From BPIH01 sp042408535 (GTDB taxonomy: Bacteria > Chloroflexota > Limnocylindria > Limnocylindrales > CSP1-4), in the NCBI GenBank assembly GCA_042408535.1, contig JBHORA010000027.1:1-64000 (forward strand): DNA of 64,000 bases, written 5' to 3'. This document shows positions 53,814 through 62,588 of the stretch, piece by piece. Below the pieces are notes generated by a model that worked only from the letters and a program-made list of their open reading frames with translations, had not been told where the DNA came from and searched no databases. Within the stretch, counting starts at the first letter, position 1; each line of letters begins with the position of its first letter. Made by a program: the position numbers and the translations under genes.

Positions 53814-54398
53814 ATGATGTTCCACCACGGCCCGCCGTGGGCATCCTGGCGCCACGTTCTCCGGGCTGCCTTCGGCCCCATCGGCGCGAGCGGGCCCGCC
53901 GTCAAGCGGGGGATCATTCGGGGCGCTGTTCTCCGGTCCCTCCTCGACGGGCCGAAACACGGCTACCAGATCATCCAGGACCTCGAAGCTCGGAGCGGCG
54001 GCTTCTGGCGACCGAGCGCCGGCTCCATCTACCCGACCCTCCAGCAGCTCGAGGACGAGGGTCTCGTCCGGAGCGAGGAGCGAGCTGGCCGGCGGACGTA
54101 TGGTCTCACCGACGAGGGACGGGCGGCGGCCGAAGCCGTCGGGACGACCCACGCAGAACGGTTCTTCACGCCCTGGGGCGGTCGGGACGCCAAGGGTCTC
54201 CGGGTCCTCGCCGCCCAGCTCGTGGCCGCTGCCGTCCAGGTCGAGCGGGTCGGGTCGGCCGAGGCGCGCTCGCGGGCGGAGGCCGTCCTTCGCGATGCCC
54301 GCCGTCAGCTCTACCGACTCCTCGCCGAGGACGACGCCGCCGATCGGACGACGGACGGGGAGCCACGCCCGGGCGCTTCCGGAGGAGGCGAGGAATGA
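53814..54398 (+). CDS. PadR-family transcriptional regulator
   Basis: 194 residues. The PadR winged helix (RGAVLRSLLDGPKHGYQIIQDLEARSGG, SAGSIYPTLQQLEDEGLV, GRRTYGLTDEGRAA) spans about residues 36-110, followed by a helical dimerisation region. PadR proteins sense drugs or phenolics and repress exporters. It overlaps the ABC ATPase gene by ATGA. An adjacent ATG at 53817 could also serve as start. Confidence 0.92.
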   Translation: MMFHHGPPWASWRHVLRAAFGPIGASGPAVKRGIIRGAVLRSLLDGPKHGYQIIQDLEARSGGFWRPSAGSIYPTLQQLEDEGLVRSEERAGRRTYGLTDEGRAAAEAVGTTHAERFFTPWGGRDAKGLRVLAAQLVAAAVQVERVGSAEARSRAEAVLRDARRQLYRLLAEDDAADRTTDGEPRPGASGGGEE

Positions 54399-55426
54399 GC
54401 GCCGCACCCGGCCTCGGCGCGGCACCGCGGAGCGCGCCGACCGCGATGGACCCTGTCATCGAGGCCGTCGGTCTCAGCCGCCGCTTCGGGCAGCTCGAAG
54501 CCGTCCGCGGCGTCGACCTCGAGGTCCGACGAGGTGAGATCTTCGGCTTCCTCGGCCCGAACGGAGCTGGCAAGACGACGACGATCAATATGCTCTGCAC
54601 GCTCCTTCGGCCGACGACCGGTCGGGCGACGGTGGCCGGCTTCGACGTCGACCGGTCGCCCGACGAGGTTCGGGCCCGGATCGGGCTCGTCTTCCAGGAT
54701 CCGTCCCTCGACCAACAGCTCACCGCCCGCGAGAACCTCTTCTTCCACGCCGTCATCTACGGCGTCCCGGGCCGCGAGCGCGGCGAACGGATCCGGCGAG
54801 CGCTCGAGTTGGTCGAGCTAGCCGACCGGGCCGACGACATCGTGGCGACCTTCTCGGGCGGAATGCGGCGCCGGCTCGAGATCGCTCGGGGGATGCTCCA
54901 CGCGCCGGAAGTCCTCTTCCTCGACGAGCCGACGATCGGTCTCGATCCCCAGACGCGGCGCCACGTCTGGAGCTACCTCCGCCTCCTCCGGGACGAGGAG
55001 GGCGTCACCCTCTTCATGACGACCCACTATATGGACGAAGCAGAGGAGTGCGACCGGATCGCCATCATCGACGGTGGGCGGATCGTTGCCCTCGGCACCC
55101 CGGCTGAGCTGAAGTCCCTCGTCGGCGGCGACGTCGTCGAGCTCCGAACCGAGGACGACGCCGCTGCGACGGCGCAGCTTCGGGACCGCTTCGGCCTCGA
55201 GGCGAGGGCCGATGGCGGCTCGCTCAGGGTCGAGGTCCCCGATGGGGCGGCGGTCATCCCGAGGCTCGTCCGGGAGCTCACGGTGCCTGTCGTCTCGATC
55301 GCCGCCCACCGGCCGAGCCTCGACGACGTCTTCTTGAAGCTGACCGGTCATGCCATCCGCGACGAGGCACCGGGAGCCACCGACCGGATGCGGATGATGC
55401 ATCGAGCCTGGGGAGGACGCCGATGA
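54395..55426 (+). CDS. DrrA-type ABC exporter ATPase
   Basis: 343 residues. P-loop GPNGAGKTTTI near residue 55, Q-loop LVFQDPSLD, signature FSGGMRRRLEIARGM, Walker B VLFLDEPTIGLDPQTR, switch MTTHYMDEAEECD. The C-terminal DrrA-like domain (DVVELRTEDDAAATAQL, then RPSLDDVFLKLTGHAI) is typical of drug-resistance exporters. It sits between PadR and the permease, both 4-base overlaps. Confidence 0.92.
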   Translation: MSAAPGLGAAPRSAPTAMDPVIEAVGLSRRFGQLEAVRGVDLEVRRGEIFGFLGPNGAGKTTTINMLCTLLRPTTGRATVAGFDVDRSPDEVRARIGLVFQDPSLDQQLTARENLFFHAVIYGVPGRERGERIRRALELVELADRADDIVATFSGGMRRRLEIARGMLHAPEVLFLDEPTIGLDPQTRRHVWSYLRLLRDEEGVTLFMTTHYMDEAEECDRIAIIDGGRIVALGTPAELKSLVGGDVVELRTEDDAAATAQLRDRFGLEARADGGSLRVEVPDGAAVIPRLVRELTVPVVSIAAHRPSLDDVFLKLTGHAIRDEAPGATDRMRMMHRAWGGRR

Positions 55427-56325
55427 GGACCGACGAGGCGCTCCTCTCGGCACGGCCGGCGATCCGCCGCTCGACCTCCCGGCGGGCGGCTGCCTTCGCC
55501 CGGGGCGTGGCGGTCGTCTGGTACCGAGACCTCCTCCGCTTCTGGCGCGACCGGGCCCGGATCGTCGGCTCCCTCGCCCAGCCGCTCCTCTTCCTCGTTG
55601 TCTTCGGGGCCGGCCTCGGGTCGTCCATCGGCGGTGCCTTCGTCCCGGGCGGGGGGAGCATTCCGGGTCAGAAGACCACGGCGATCGGCTACACCGAGTT
55701 CGTCTACCCGGGCGTCGTCGGGATGGCCGTCCTCTTCAGCGCCGTCTTCGGGGCGATGTCGATTGTCTGGGACCGGGAGTTCGGCTTCCTCAAGGAGATC
55801 CTCGTCGCCCCCGTCGATCGCTCGGCCGTCGCCGTCGGCAAGACCCTCGGCGGAGCGACCCAGGCGATGCTCCAGGGCCTCCTGCTCCTCGTCCTCGCCC
55901 CCCTCGTCGGCGTCGAGCTCGGCCCGGGGACGGTCATCGCCCTCGTCGGCGTCCTCTTCGTCCTCGCCTTTGCGCTCTCGGCGATGGGAGTCGCCATCGC
56001 GTCACGGATGACGACGATGCAGGGCTTCCAGATCGTCATGAACTTCCTGCTCATGCCGATGTTCTTCCTGTCGGGCTCCCTCTTCCCGTTGCGGGGGGTG
56101 CCGGACTGGATGGCGGCACTCAGTCGGATCGATCCGGTCACCTACGGGATGGATCCGCTCCGACGAATCGCCCTCGGCGAGTCGCTTCCCGGCCCCTTCG
56201 TCGAACAGCTTGGGGTGACCCTCTTCGATCGGGTCCTGCCGGTCGGACTCGAGCTCGCGATTCTCGTCATCTTCGGCCTCCTCATGCTCGGCGTCGGCGC
56301 GGCGAGCTTCCGCCGGCGGGAGTGA
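55423..56325 (+). CDS. ABC-2 type exporter permease (DrrB-like)
   Basis: 300 residues, six hydrophobic segments. VVWYRDLLRFWRDRARIVGSLAQPLLFLVVFG at the first helix, WDREFGFLKEILVAPVDRSAVAVGK coupling loop near residue 120 and the NFLLMPMFFLSGSLFPL segment near residue 207 define the DrrB/YadH type. Probably exports a hydrophobic drug under PadR control. Confidence 0.92.
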   Translation: MRTDEALLSARPAIRRSTSRRAAAFARGVAVVWYRDLLRFWRDRARIVGSLAQPLLFLVVFGAGLGSSIGGAFVPGGGSIPGQKTTAIGYTEFVYPGVVGMAVLFSAVFGAMSIVWDREFGFLKEILVAPVDRSAVAVGKTLGGATQAMLQGLLLLVLAPLVGVELGPGTVIALVGVLFVLAFALSAMGVAIASRMTTMQGFQIVMNFLLMPMFFLSGSLFPLRGVPDWMAALSRIDPVTYGMDPLRRIALGESLPGPFVEQLGVTLFDRVLPVGLELAILVIFGLLMLGVGAASFRRRE

Positions 56326-56352
56326 CCTGGACGCTCGCCTCCCCGTCCGAGG

Positions 56353-56817
56353 TCAGCCCTCGACGACGATCGTTGCGGTCGGCATCCTCGGGTGGATCCG
56401 GCAGTGGTAGCGGTACGTCCCGGGGGCTGTGAAGACGAGCGTTGCCGCACCACCGCCACCGGAGATCGTCCCGGTGTCGCAGGTGCCATCGAGCATCGTC
56501 GCGGTGTGGGGAACGCCGTCCTCGTCCTGGAAGGTGACGGCGTCGCCCACCTTGATCGTCACCGACGTCGGCGCGAAGGCGAAGTTCTTGATCGTCACCG
56601 TCGCGGCAGCCGTGCCGGTCCCGGTCGAGCAGGCGAGGGCGGCTGACGCCGCCGGCGACGGTTCGCTCGAGGCGGGCGAGGGACTGCCGGCCGGGCTCGA
56701 AGGGGCCGGCGAAGGGCTGGGGCTCGTCGCGGGGCTCGGGCTCGTCGCGCCCCCGCACCCGGCGACGACGAGGGCGGCGGCGAGGACGAGGGTGGGGACC
56801 TGGCGAACGATCGACAC
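56353..56817 (-). CDS. Cupredoxin-domain lipoprotein
   Basis: 154 residues. Signal peptide with lipobox LVVAGCGGA, a long Ser/Pro linker, then a plastocyanin/azurin-like domain (TVTIKNFAFAPTSVTIKVGDAVTFQDED). Copper ligands: His in VPHTATM, then Cys, His and Met in YRYHCRIHPRM. Type I copper electron carrier outside the membrane. GTG start at 56817 is behind AGGAGGAAG. Confidence 0.88.
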   Translation of the reverse strand: MSIVRQVPTLVLAAALVVAGCGGATSPSPATSPSPSPAPSSPAGSPSPASSEPSPAASAALACSTGTGTAAATVTIKNFAFAPTSVTIKVGDAVTFQDEDGVPHTATMLDGTCDTGTISGGGGAATLVFTAPGTYRYHCRIHPRMPTATIVVEG

Positions 56818-56970
56818 GGATCTTCCTCCTGACAGAGACGTACGGTCGAGGGCGACCCCTCTGCGATTGGTACGCCACGGGCGCTGGGGTCGGTTTCGGC
56901 ACGACGGCCCGATCCTCATCGCTCCGCCCAGCCCTGATGTCTCGCCGGCCCGGCGCCACCCGAAACCGGC

Positions 56971-56976
56971 TACCAT
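56971..56976 (+). promoter_or_regulatory. Leaderless-type -10 element (TACCAT)
   Basis: TACCAT, 7 bases, then GTG 56984. The in-frame ATG at 56975 overlaps the -10 itself and so is unlikely to be transcribed. Confidence 0.5.
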
Positions 56977-56983
56977 GGCCGCC

Positions 56984-57424
56984 GTGATCGACCGCGCGAC
57001 CGTCACCCTCCGCCCGGCGACGACCGACGACGCCGAGCGCATCGCCAGCCTTCTCACCGAGGAGGGCTATCCGGCCGGCACGAGCGACATCCTCGCTCGC
57101 CTCGAGCGCTTCGCCGGTGACCGGGGAACGGTCATGGTGGCCGACCTCGACGGCGAGCCACTCGGCTTCGTCGCCGTGGCCCGGCTGCCGCGCTTCGAGC
57201 ACGGAGACTGGATTGCCCGCATCGTCGCCCTCGTCGTCGAAGCCGGGGTTCGCGAGCGGGGCCTCGGGCACCTCCTCATGGAGGCGGCCGAGACCTGGGC
57301 GGCCGAGCGCGACTGCGCCTTCGTCGAGGTGACCGCCGGCCATCACCGCCCGGAGGCTCGCCACCTCTACGAGTCCCTCGGCTACGACCCGACGGCGACG
57401 GTCTACTTCCGGAAGCGGCTCTGA
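56984..57424 (+). CDS. GNAT-family N-acetyltransferase
   Basis: 146 residues. Core GNAT pattern: VTLRPATTDDAERIASLL at the start, VADLDGEPLGFVAVARL, IVALVVEAGVRERGLGHLLMEAAETWA (acetyl-CoA P-loop as RERGLGHL near residue 90), and AFVEVTAGHHRPEARHLYESLGY. GTG 56984 fits the leaderless -10; ATG 56975 would add three residues. Its stop overlaps the next gene's apparent CTG start. Confidence 0.85.
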   Translation: MIDRATVTLRPATTDDAERIASLLTEEGYPAGTSDILARLERFAGDRGTVMVADLDGEPLGFVAVARLPRFEHGDWIARIVALVVEAGVRERGLGHLLMEAAETWAAERDCAFVEVTAGHHRPEARHLYESLGYDPTATVYFRKRL

Positions 57425-58758
57425 CGAGGGAGGAGTCGGGCGGAGCCACCGCCCGATCGGGCTTCCCCCGCCTCCGCCTCCGGTCGCCGACGCCGAGCCT
57501 CCTCGAGCTGCCCTGGGAGCTCCCCCTCGCTGCCTGGCCGGCGGACCGGCTCACCTTCCGGGCCCTGCCCGTTGGGCCGTCGCGGCACCTCGTCCGCTTC
57601 CTCGTCGTCGACGGCGCGCTCCTCGCCCTGAAGGAGGAGCCCCTCCTCGTCGCCCGCCGCGAGTTCGAGGTCCTCCGCCACCTCGAGGACCGCGAGCTCC
57701 CCGGGGTCGGGCCCGTCGGACTCGCCGAGGCGCCGGAGCGGGACGTGGCGGTCCTCGTCACCCGCTACCTCGCCCACTCCCTCCAGTACCGGCGCCTCCT
57801 GGCTCGCTTCCCGCCCGGCCCGAACCCCTACCGGGACCGGCTCCTCGATGCCATGGCCAGCCTCCTCGTCGACCTCCACCGGGCTGGCGTCTGGTGGGGC
57901 GACTGCTCGCTCAGCAACACCCTCTTCCGCCGCGACGGCGACAAGGTCCAGGCCTACCTCGTCGATGCCGAGACGAGCGAGGTCCATCCCAGCCTGTCCG
58001 ACGGGCAGCGGCAGGCGGATCTCGAGGTCCTCGTCGAGAATGTCGCCTTCGGGCTCGCCGACCTCGCCGTTCAGCAGGGCCGCCCGGACCTCATGGACGA
58101 AGCCGTCGCTGCCGCCGAGGCCGTCCGGGACCGGTACGAGCAGCTGTGGGCCGAGATCCACGCCGTGGAGGAGCTCTCGCCCGGCGACCGGCACGCGATC
58201 GCGTCGCGCATCCGTCGCCTGAACGAGCTCGGCTTCGCGGTGGAGGAGGTCGCCCTCGAGCCCGGACCGAGCGGGCGCCTCCGCCTCCGGGTCGCCGTGG
58301 CGACGCGCCGCTTCCACGCCCGGGAGCTCGAGCGCCTGACTGGCCTCCGGGTCCTCGAGGGCCAGGCCCGGCTCCTTGTGAACGACGTGCGGGAATACCG
58401 AACCTGGCTCGAGCTCGCCGAGGGGCGCCAACTCACGGACGGCGAGGGCGCCGAGCGATGGCTCCGGGACGTCCTCACGCCAACCCTCGCCCGGCTCGCT
58501 CCGGCCATCGGACCGAACCGGGATCCGATTCAGGCCTATTGCGACGTCCTCGAGACGAAGTGGCTCCTCTCCGAGGCCGCCGGCCACGACGTCGGTCTCG
58601 ACCGCGCCATCGAAACGTACCTGGCCATGGGAGCGCCGGCCCCCGAATCAGCCGAGGGTCCGGTCGTCGACCTCGACATCGACTGGTCGGCGGCCTTCGA
58701 CGAGCCGGCGAGCGTCGAGGTCCGCCTCGGTGGCGGAGCCGACCCGGACGCAGGCTGA
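57421..58758 (+). CDS. DUF4032 protein with kinase-like N-terminal domain, apparent CTG start
   Basis: 445 residues if begun at CTG 57421. The N-terminal half resembles a lipopolysaccharide-kinase/protein-kinase fold: GALLALKEEPLLVARREFEVLRHL gives the Lys/Glu pair, GVWWGDCSLSNTLFRRDG the catalytic Asp-Asn, and YLVDAETSE the metal Asp. DUF4032 (residues about 225-400) follows. No ATG, GTG or TTG lies in frame between the previous gene and a GTG at 57745, which would delete over 100 residues of conserved kinase core. CTG 57421 overlaps the preceding TGA exactly as ATGA/GTGA starts do here, with GGAAG 6-7 bases upstream. Confidence 0.75.
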   Translation: MTREESGGATARSGFPRLRLRSPTPSLLELPWELPLAAWPADRLTFRALPVGPSRHLVRFLVVDGALLALKEEPLLVARREFEVLRHLEDRELPGVGPVGLAEAPERDVAVLVTRYLAHSLQYRRLLARFPPGPNPYRDRLLDAMASLLVDLHRAGVWWGDCSLSNTLFRRDGDKVQAYLVDAETSEVHPSLSDGQRQADLEVLVENVAFGLADLAVQQGRPDLMDEAVAAAEAVRDRYEQLWAEIHAVEELSPGDRHAIASRIRRLNELGFAVEEVALEPGPSGRLRLRVAVATRRFHARELERLTGLRVLEGQARLLVNDVREYRTWLELAEGRQLTDGEGAERWLRDVLTPTLARLAPAIGPNRDPIQAYCDVLETKWLLSEAAGHDVGLDRAIETYLAMGAPAPESAEGPVVDLDIDWSAAFDEPASVEVRLGGGADPDAG

Positions 58759-58821
58759 CCGCCGCCGGCACGGAATTGGTACCAGCGGTCTCGCGCTTCG
58801 ATGGCAGAACCGGGGCGATCC

Positions 58822-58827
58822 TATAAT
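58822..58827 (+). promoter_or_regulatory. Consensus -10 (TATAAT) giving a leaderless mRNA
   Basis: TATAAT is followed by 7 bases and ATG 58835. The ATG at 58826 overlaps the hexamer and cannot be in the transcript if initiation is normal. Confidence 0.7.
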
Positions 58828-58834
58828 GGCATCG

Positions 58835-59803
58835 ATGAGGACTCCAGGGGTTCACGCCGCGGCTGACGGCCAGGGTGACACGGGCCGCGACGCGGTCGTT
58901 AGCGTCGAGAGAGTACGGAAGCGGTACGGCTCGGTCGTCGCCGTCGACGGGGTCAGCTTCGAGGTCGCCCGAGGCGAGATCTTCGGCCTCCTCGGCCCGA
59001 ACGGGGCGGGCAAGACGACGACCGTCGAGATGCTCGAGGGTCTCCGCTCCCCCGATGAGGGCTCCCTCCGGGTCCTCGGGGTCGATGTCGCTGCCGAACC
59101 CGAGGCGATCAAGCCCCGCATCGGCGTCTCCCTCCAGACGGCGGCCCTCTACCCGAAGCTGACGGTCGACGAGCTCCTCCGCCTCTTCGCCAGCTTCTAC
59201 CCGCGACACGTCCCCCTCGACGAGCTCGTCGAGGCCCTCGGTCTCGCCGAGCGCCGTCGCGCTCTCACGCAGCAACTTTCCGGCGGCCAGCGGCAGCGGC
59301 TCGCCGTTGCCCTTGCCCTCGTCAACGACCCGGAACTCGTCTTTCTCGACGAGCCGACGACTGGTCTCGACCCCGCCGCCCGGCGGGTCCTGTGGGGGAT
59401 CATCGAGGGGCTCCGGGAGCGGGGCCGGACGGTTCTTCTGACGACCCACTACATGGAGGAGGCCGAGGTGATCTGCGACCGGGTCGCCATCATGGATCAC
59501 GGCCGGATTCTCGAGATCGGGACGGTGAAGGAGCTCGTTGGGCGGCGTTTTCAGGAACGGGTCGTTCACTTCGATGCCGTCAGCGGGCTTGACGGAGCGG
59601 CCCTCGCCGGGCTGCCCGGAGTCGTCCGGGTCGGCCACGACGACGGCGAGGTCCTTCTCTACACTCGCGACGTGCCGGGCACCATCGGGGGCCTCCTCGC
59701 CAGGGCCGAGGAACGGGGTCTCGAGATCGAGGATCTCGGCATCCGGCGAGCGAGCCTCGAAGACGTCTTCCTCGCCCTGACCGGGCGCACCCTCCGTGAC
59801 TAG
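58835..59803 (+). CDS. ABC exporter ATPase (drug/ABC-2 type)
   Basis: 322 residues. P-loop GPNGAGKTTTVEM near residue 58, Q-loop SLQTAALYPKLT, signature LSGGQRQRLAVALALV, Walker B LVFLDEPTTGLDPAARR, switch TTHYMEEAEV. The C-terminal domain ends RASLEDVFLALTGRTLRD, typical of DrrA/CcmA-type exporters. Start chosen at ATG 58835 by the leaderless promoter. Partner permease follows 64 bases later. Confidence 0.9.
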   Translation: MRTPGVHAAADGQGDTGRDAVVSVERVRKRYGSVVAVDGVSFEVARGEIFGLLGPNGAGKTTTVEMLEGLRSPDEGSLRVLGVDVAAEPEAIKPRIGVSLQTAALYPKLTVDELLRLFASFYPRHVPLDELVEALGLAERRRALTQQLSGGQRQRLAVALALVNDPELVFLDEPTTGLDPAARRVLWGIIEGLRERGRTVLLTTHYMEEAEVICDRVAIMDHGRILEIGTVKELVGRRFQERVVHFDAVSGLDGAALAGLPGVVRVGHDDGEVLLYTRDVPGTIGGLLARAEERGLEIEDLGIRRASLEDVFLALTGRTLRD

Positions 59804-59867
59804 GGCGAGCGTGGGCGGCCGGAGCGCGTCCGATGCGGATATGCGGAGGGCCGGAGGGGAGGCATTG

Positions 59868-60956
59868 ATGCGAGCTGTTCTCGCCTTGACGGTGGCGAAC
59901 GTCAAGAGCTACACCCGCGATCGGGCAGCCCTTTTCTGGACCCTAGCCTTTCCCCTCGTCTTCATCGTCCTCTTCGGGCTCATCTTCTCGGGCTCTCGGT
60001 TCGAGGTGGCGGTGGCCTGGGTTGACGAGGACGGGGGGCCGGCCGCCGCGTCGGTTCGGTCGGCGTTCGTCGAGAACCAGGCCGTCCGCCTGATCGACCT
60101 CGACCAGACGACGGCCCTCGAGCGGATGCGGGAGGGCGGCGTCCGGGCGGTCATCGTCGTGCCCTCGGGCTTCAGCCAGGCCTTCGAGGCCGCCCGTGCC
60201 GGGGCGGGCCCGCCCGCCAGCCTTGTCGTCTACACCGACCCGAGCCAGTCCCAGACCTCGGGCGGTGTCTTCCAGGTCCTCGGTAGCGTCCTCGGCGCCG
60301 TCAATCTGGGCGGTCGCCCGCCCCTCGTGATCCCGGAGACGCGAACGCTCCAGACCCAGACGCTGTCGGCGATCAGCTACTTCGTCCCCAGTGTCCTGGC
60401 GATGTCGATCATGCAACTCGGGATCTTCGCCGCGATCCCCCTCGTGGCGGATCGCGAGAAGCTCATCCTGAAGCGCCTCTCCGCGACGCCTCTTGCCCCC
60501 TGGCAGCTTGTCGCCAGCCACGTTCTCATGCGCCTGGGCGTCGCCTTGGTCCAGACGGTCGTCATCGTCGGCGTCGGAACCCTTCTCTTCGGGGTCCGGA
60601 CGACAGGCAACTGGCTGCCGGTCGTGGGGTTCGTCGTCCTCGGGGCGTTGACCTTTCTTGCTCTTGGATACGTCATCGCCAGCTTCGCTCCGACCGAAGA
60701 TGCCGCGAACAGCATGACCAGCATCGTCCAGTTCCCGCTCATGTTCCTCTCGGGGATCTTCTTCGCCATCGACCAGATGCCCGAGGGGCTGCAGATGGTC
60801 GCTCGTGTCGTGCCGCTCACCTACCTCGGCGACGCCCTCCGTCAGACGATGGTAGACGGAACAGCCTTCAGCCCGCTCTGGGTGTGCGCGGGGGTTCTCG
60901 CGGCCTGGCTCGTCGGCTGCTTCGCCGTCGCGGCGCGCTTCTTTCGCTGGCAGTAG
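59868..60956 (+). CDS. ABC-2 type exporter permease
   Basis: 362 residues: N-terminal helix (AALFWTLAFPLVFIVLFGLIFSG), extracytoplasmic domain of about 150 residues with TDPSQSQTSGGVFQVLG, then five helices. LKRLSATPLAPWQLVASHVLM is the coupling element and FPLMFLSGIFFAIDQMP the late conserved segment. ATG 59868 follows GGGGAGG; upstream in-frame starts lack a site. Works with the preceding ATPase; substrate unknown. Confidence 0.9.
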   Translation: MRAVLALTVANVKSYTRDRAALFWTLAFPLVFIVLFGLIFSGSRFEVAVAWVDEDGGPAAASVRSAFVENQAVRLIDLDQTTALERMREGGVRAVIVVPSGFSQAFEAARAGAGPPASLVVYTDPSQSQTSGGVFQVLGSVLGAVNLGGRPPLVIPETRTLQTQTLSAISYFVPSVLAMSIMQLGIFAAIPLVADREKLILKRLSATPLAPWQLVASHVLMRLGVALVQTVVIVGVGTLLFGVRTTGNWLPVVGFVVLGALTFLALGYVIASFAPTEDAANSMTSIVQFPLMFLSGIFFAIDQMPEGLQMVARVVPLTYLGDALRQTMVDGTAFSPLWVCAGVLAAWLVGCFAVAARFFRWQ

Positions 60957-61008
60957 CGGGTTCTTCTGGGCAGGCCCCCCTGGGCAGGTGCGGGGCGTGG
61001 TCGCTGCC

Positions 61009-61530
61009 TTACCAGCGTTCCTCGTGGACGACCTCCGCGAGGGGCCGCCGGCCGCCGGGGCGGGGCGGGGCGGTCAACTGCGCCGGGTCGGCCGGGTAGC
61101 CGAAGCTGAGGATGTACTCGCAGTGCTGATCGGCGGGGTAGGCGAGGATCGCCCGAGCGCGATCGTGATCGTAGACGGTCGCCGGGCAGCTGCCGACGCC
61201 GAGGTCCCAGGCGGCGAGCATCATCTGGGTGGCGGCCCCGCCAAGGTCCCACATGATCGAGAGCGGCGCTCCAGGTGCCCGCGGGTCGGGGGTGACGAGA
61301 GCGACGCCGAGGGCTGCCCCGGCGAGGTGGCCGGCGTACGGTCCGACGGCGGCGAGCTCGCGGAGGCGGTCGCGGTCGCGGACGACGACGAAGCCCCAGC
61401 GCTGGAGGTTCTTCGCGCTGTGGGCCCGCCGCCCGGCCTCGAGGATTCGGCGGAGGTGATCGGGTTCGAGAGGGCGGTCGGCGAACCGACGGATGGCGCG
61501 CTTCGTTCGGATGGCGGTCCAGACGTCCAT
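61009..61530 (-). CDS. Nitroreductase-family FMN oxidoreductase
   Basis: 173 residues, short for the family. FMN-binding start (AIRTKRAIRRFADRPLEPDHLRRILEAGRRAHSAKNLQRWGFVVV spans residues about 6-51), DLGGAATQMMLAAWDLGVGSC and ILSFGYPADP. The catalytic range covers nitroaromatics, quinones and flavins. GGGAG precedes ATG 61530. It faces the ABC permease convergently across 52 bases. Confidence 0.88.
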   Translation of the reverse strand: MDVWTAIRTKRAIRRFADRPLEPDHLRRILEAGRRAHSAKNLQRWGFVVVRDRDRLRELAAVGPYAGHLAGAALGVALVTPDPRAPGAPLSIMWDLGGAATQMMLAAWDLGVGSCPATVYDHDRARAILAYPADQHCEYILSFGYPADPAQLTAPPRPGGRRPLAEVVHEERW

Positions 61531-61748
61531 GGTCGACGCTCCCGTTGGAATCGGTAGGGATCGGCTTGTGGGCCACTGGACACCGTGCCGGCGGTCCCTG
61601 GCGGCGATCGCTGTGGATCGTTGGCCCTCGCTGGCGCCCGTCGCTCGGTGCGGCGCCCCGCTCAGGGTACCCGGTTCGGAGGACGCGGCGAACGCCCGGC
61701 CTCGGCCGCCGGCGAGGCGTGGGCGATCGAGCCGCTCGTGGCCCGCGC

Positions 61749-61754
61749 TAGACT
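61749..61754 (+). promoter_or_regulatory. Leaderless-type -10 element (TAGACT)
   Basis: TAGACT, 6 bases, then GTG 61761 of the J-domain protein, with no usable ribosome site. Confidence 0.55.
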
Positions 61755-61760
61755 CGGAGC

Positions 61761-62480
61761 GTGAGCCAGCGCGATCCCCACGAAGTCCTCGGCGTGGAGC
61801 CCGGTGCCAGCCAGGCGGCGATCAAGGCTGCCTGGCGACGGCTCGCCCGCGAGAATCACCCTGACCTCACCGGCGACGACCCGGTTGCGGCCCGGCGGGC
61901 CACTCGCCGGATGGCGGAGATCAACGCCGCCTACGAACGCCTTCGGGCCGATCGGGCGGGCCGGCCCCCGAGTCGGGGAGCGAGGGACGAGGGCGACAGC
62001 GCCGCTCGCCGCCGTCCCGCGGGACCACCTCCACCGCCGCCGACCCGGCCGGTCACGGCGCGTCTCGACACGAGCCGAACCTTCCGACCCCGAAACACGA
62101 CGATCCCGCCTGGCGGGCCACGACCCGCCGGCCGGCCGGCCTGGGTCCCGCCGATCATGGAACGCGGCCGGCCCGAGGAGCTCCGAGCCTCGGCACCAAC
62201 GGGCCCCCTCGAGCGCGAGGAGCGCCTCGAAGTCCGACCCCGCCAGCCGACCCTGGCCGAGGCACTCGCGTACCCGGTGGAGTTCGGCAAGTTCCGTGGC
62301 TACACCCTCGGCGAGATCGCCGCCAGGGAGCCGTCGTACATCGACTGGATCGCCCGGGCCATCGCCCACGACCCGGATCTCGTTGCTGCGGCCCGGGTCG
62401 TCGCCGCTGATCTGGACCGACAGGGGATCGCTCGCCGCCGACGGGTCTCGATGCCGCCACCCTCGGTCGGGGTGCCGTAG
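61761..62480 (+). CDS. J-domain protein with C-terminal exonuclease-X-tail-like motif
   Basis: 239 residues from GTG 61761. N-terminal J domain (DPHEVLGVEPGASQAAIKAAWRRLARENHPDLTG; the HPD triad near residue 33) should stimulate a DnaK. A long Arg/Pro-rich linker leads to FGKFRGYTLGEIAAREPSYIDWIARA near residue 172. That resembles the short domain at the end of ExoX-type nucleases and DUF3820 proteins (quorum of Gly-Lys-Phe/Tyr-Trp). No glycine/phenylalanine or zinc domain of true DnaJ is present. Confidence 0.8.
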   Translation: MSQRDPHEVLGVEPGASQAAIKAAWRRLARENHPDLTGDDPVAARRATRRMAEINAAYERLRADRAGRPPSRGARDEGDSAARRRPAGPPPPPPTRPVTARLDTSRTFRPRNTTIPPGGPRPAGRPAWVPPIMERGRPEELRASAPTGPLEREERLEVRPRQPTLAEALAYPVEFGKFRGYTLGEIAAREPSYIDWIARAIAHDPDLVAAARVVAADLDRQGIARRRRVSMPPPSVGVP

Positions 62481-62558
62481 GGTCGACGGGCCGGAGGCCG
62501 GGCCCGCCGGCGGCCCGTCGGCACCGGGCGCCGGTCGGGCCGAGCGTCGCCGAGAGGA

Positions 62559-62588
62559 GATCGCCGGCGGTGCTGGCCGCCGGCGATC
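62559..62588. terminator. 12-bp perfect hairpin downstream of the J-domain gene
   Basis: GATCGCCGGCGG and CCGCCGGCGATC flank TGCTGG. There is no U-run, so it is only a candidate terminator. The 489-base gap 62481-62969 otherwise shows no convincing gene. Confidence 0.45.

Noticed and set aside
58826..58828. ATG 58826 as start of the ABC ATPase
   Set aside because: It overlaps the consensus TATAAT, so it would lie upstream of the transcription start.
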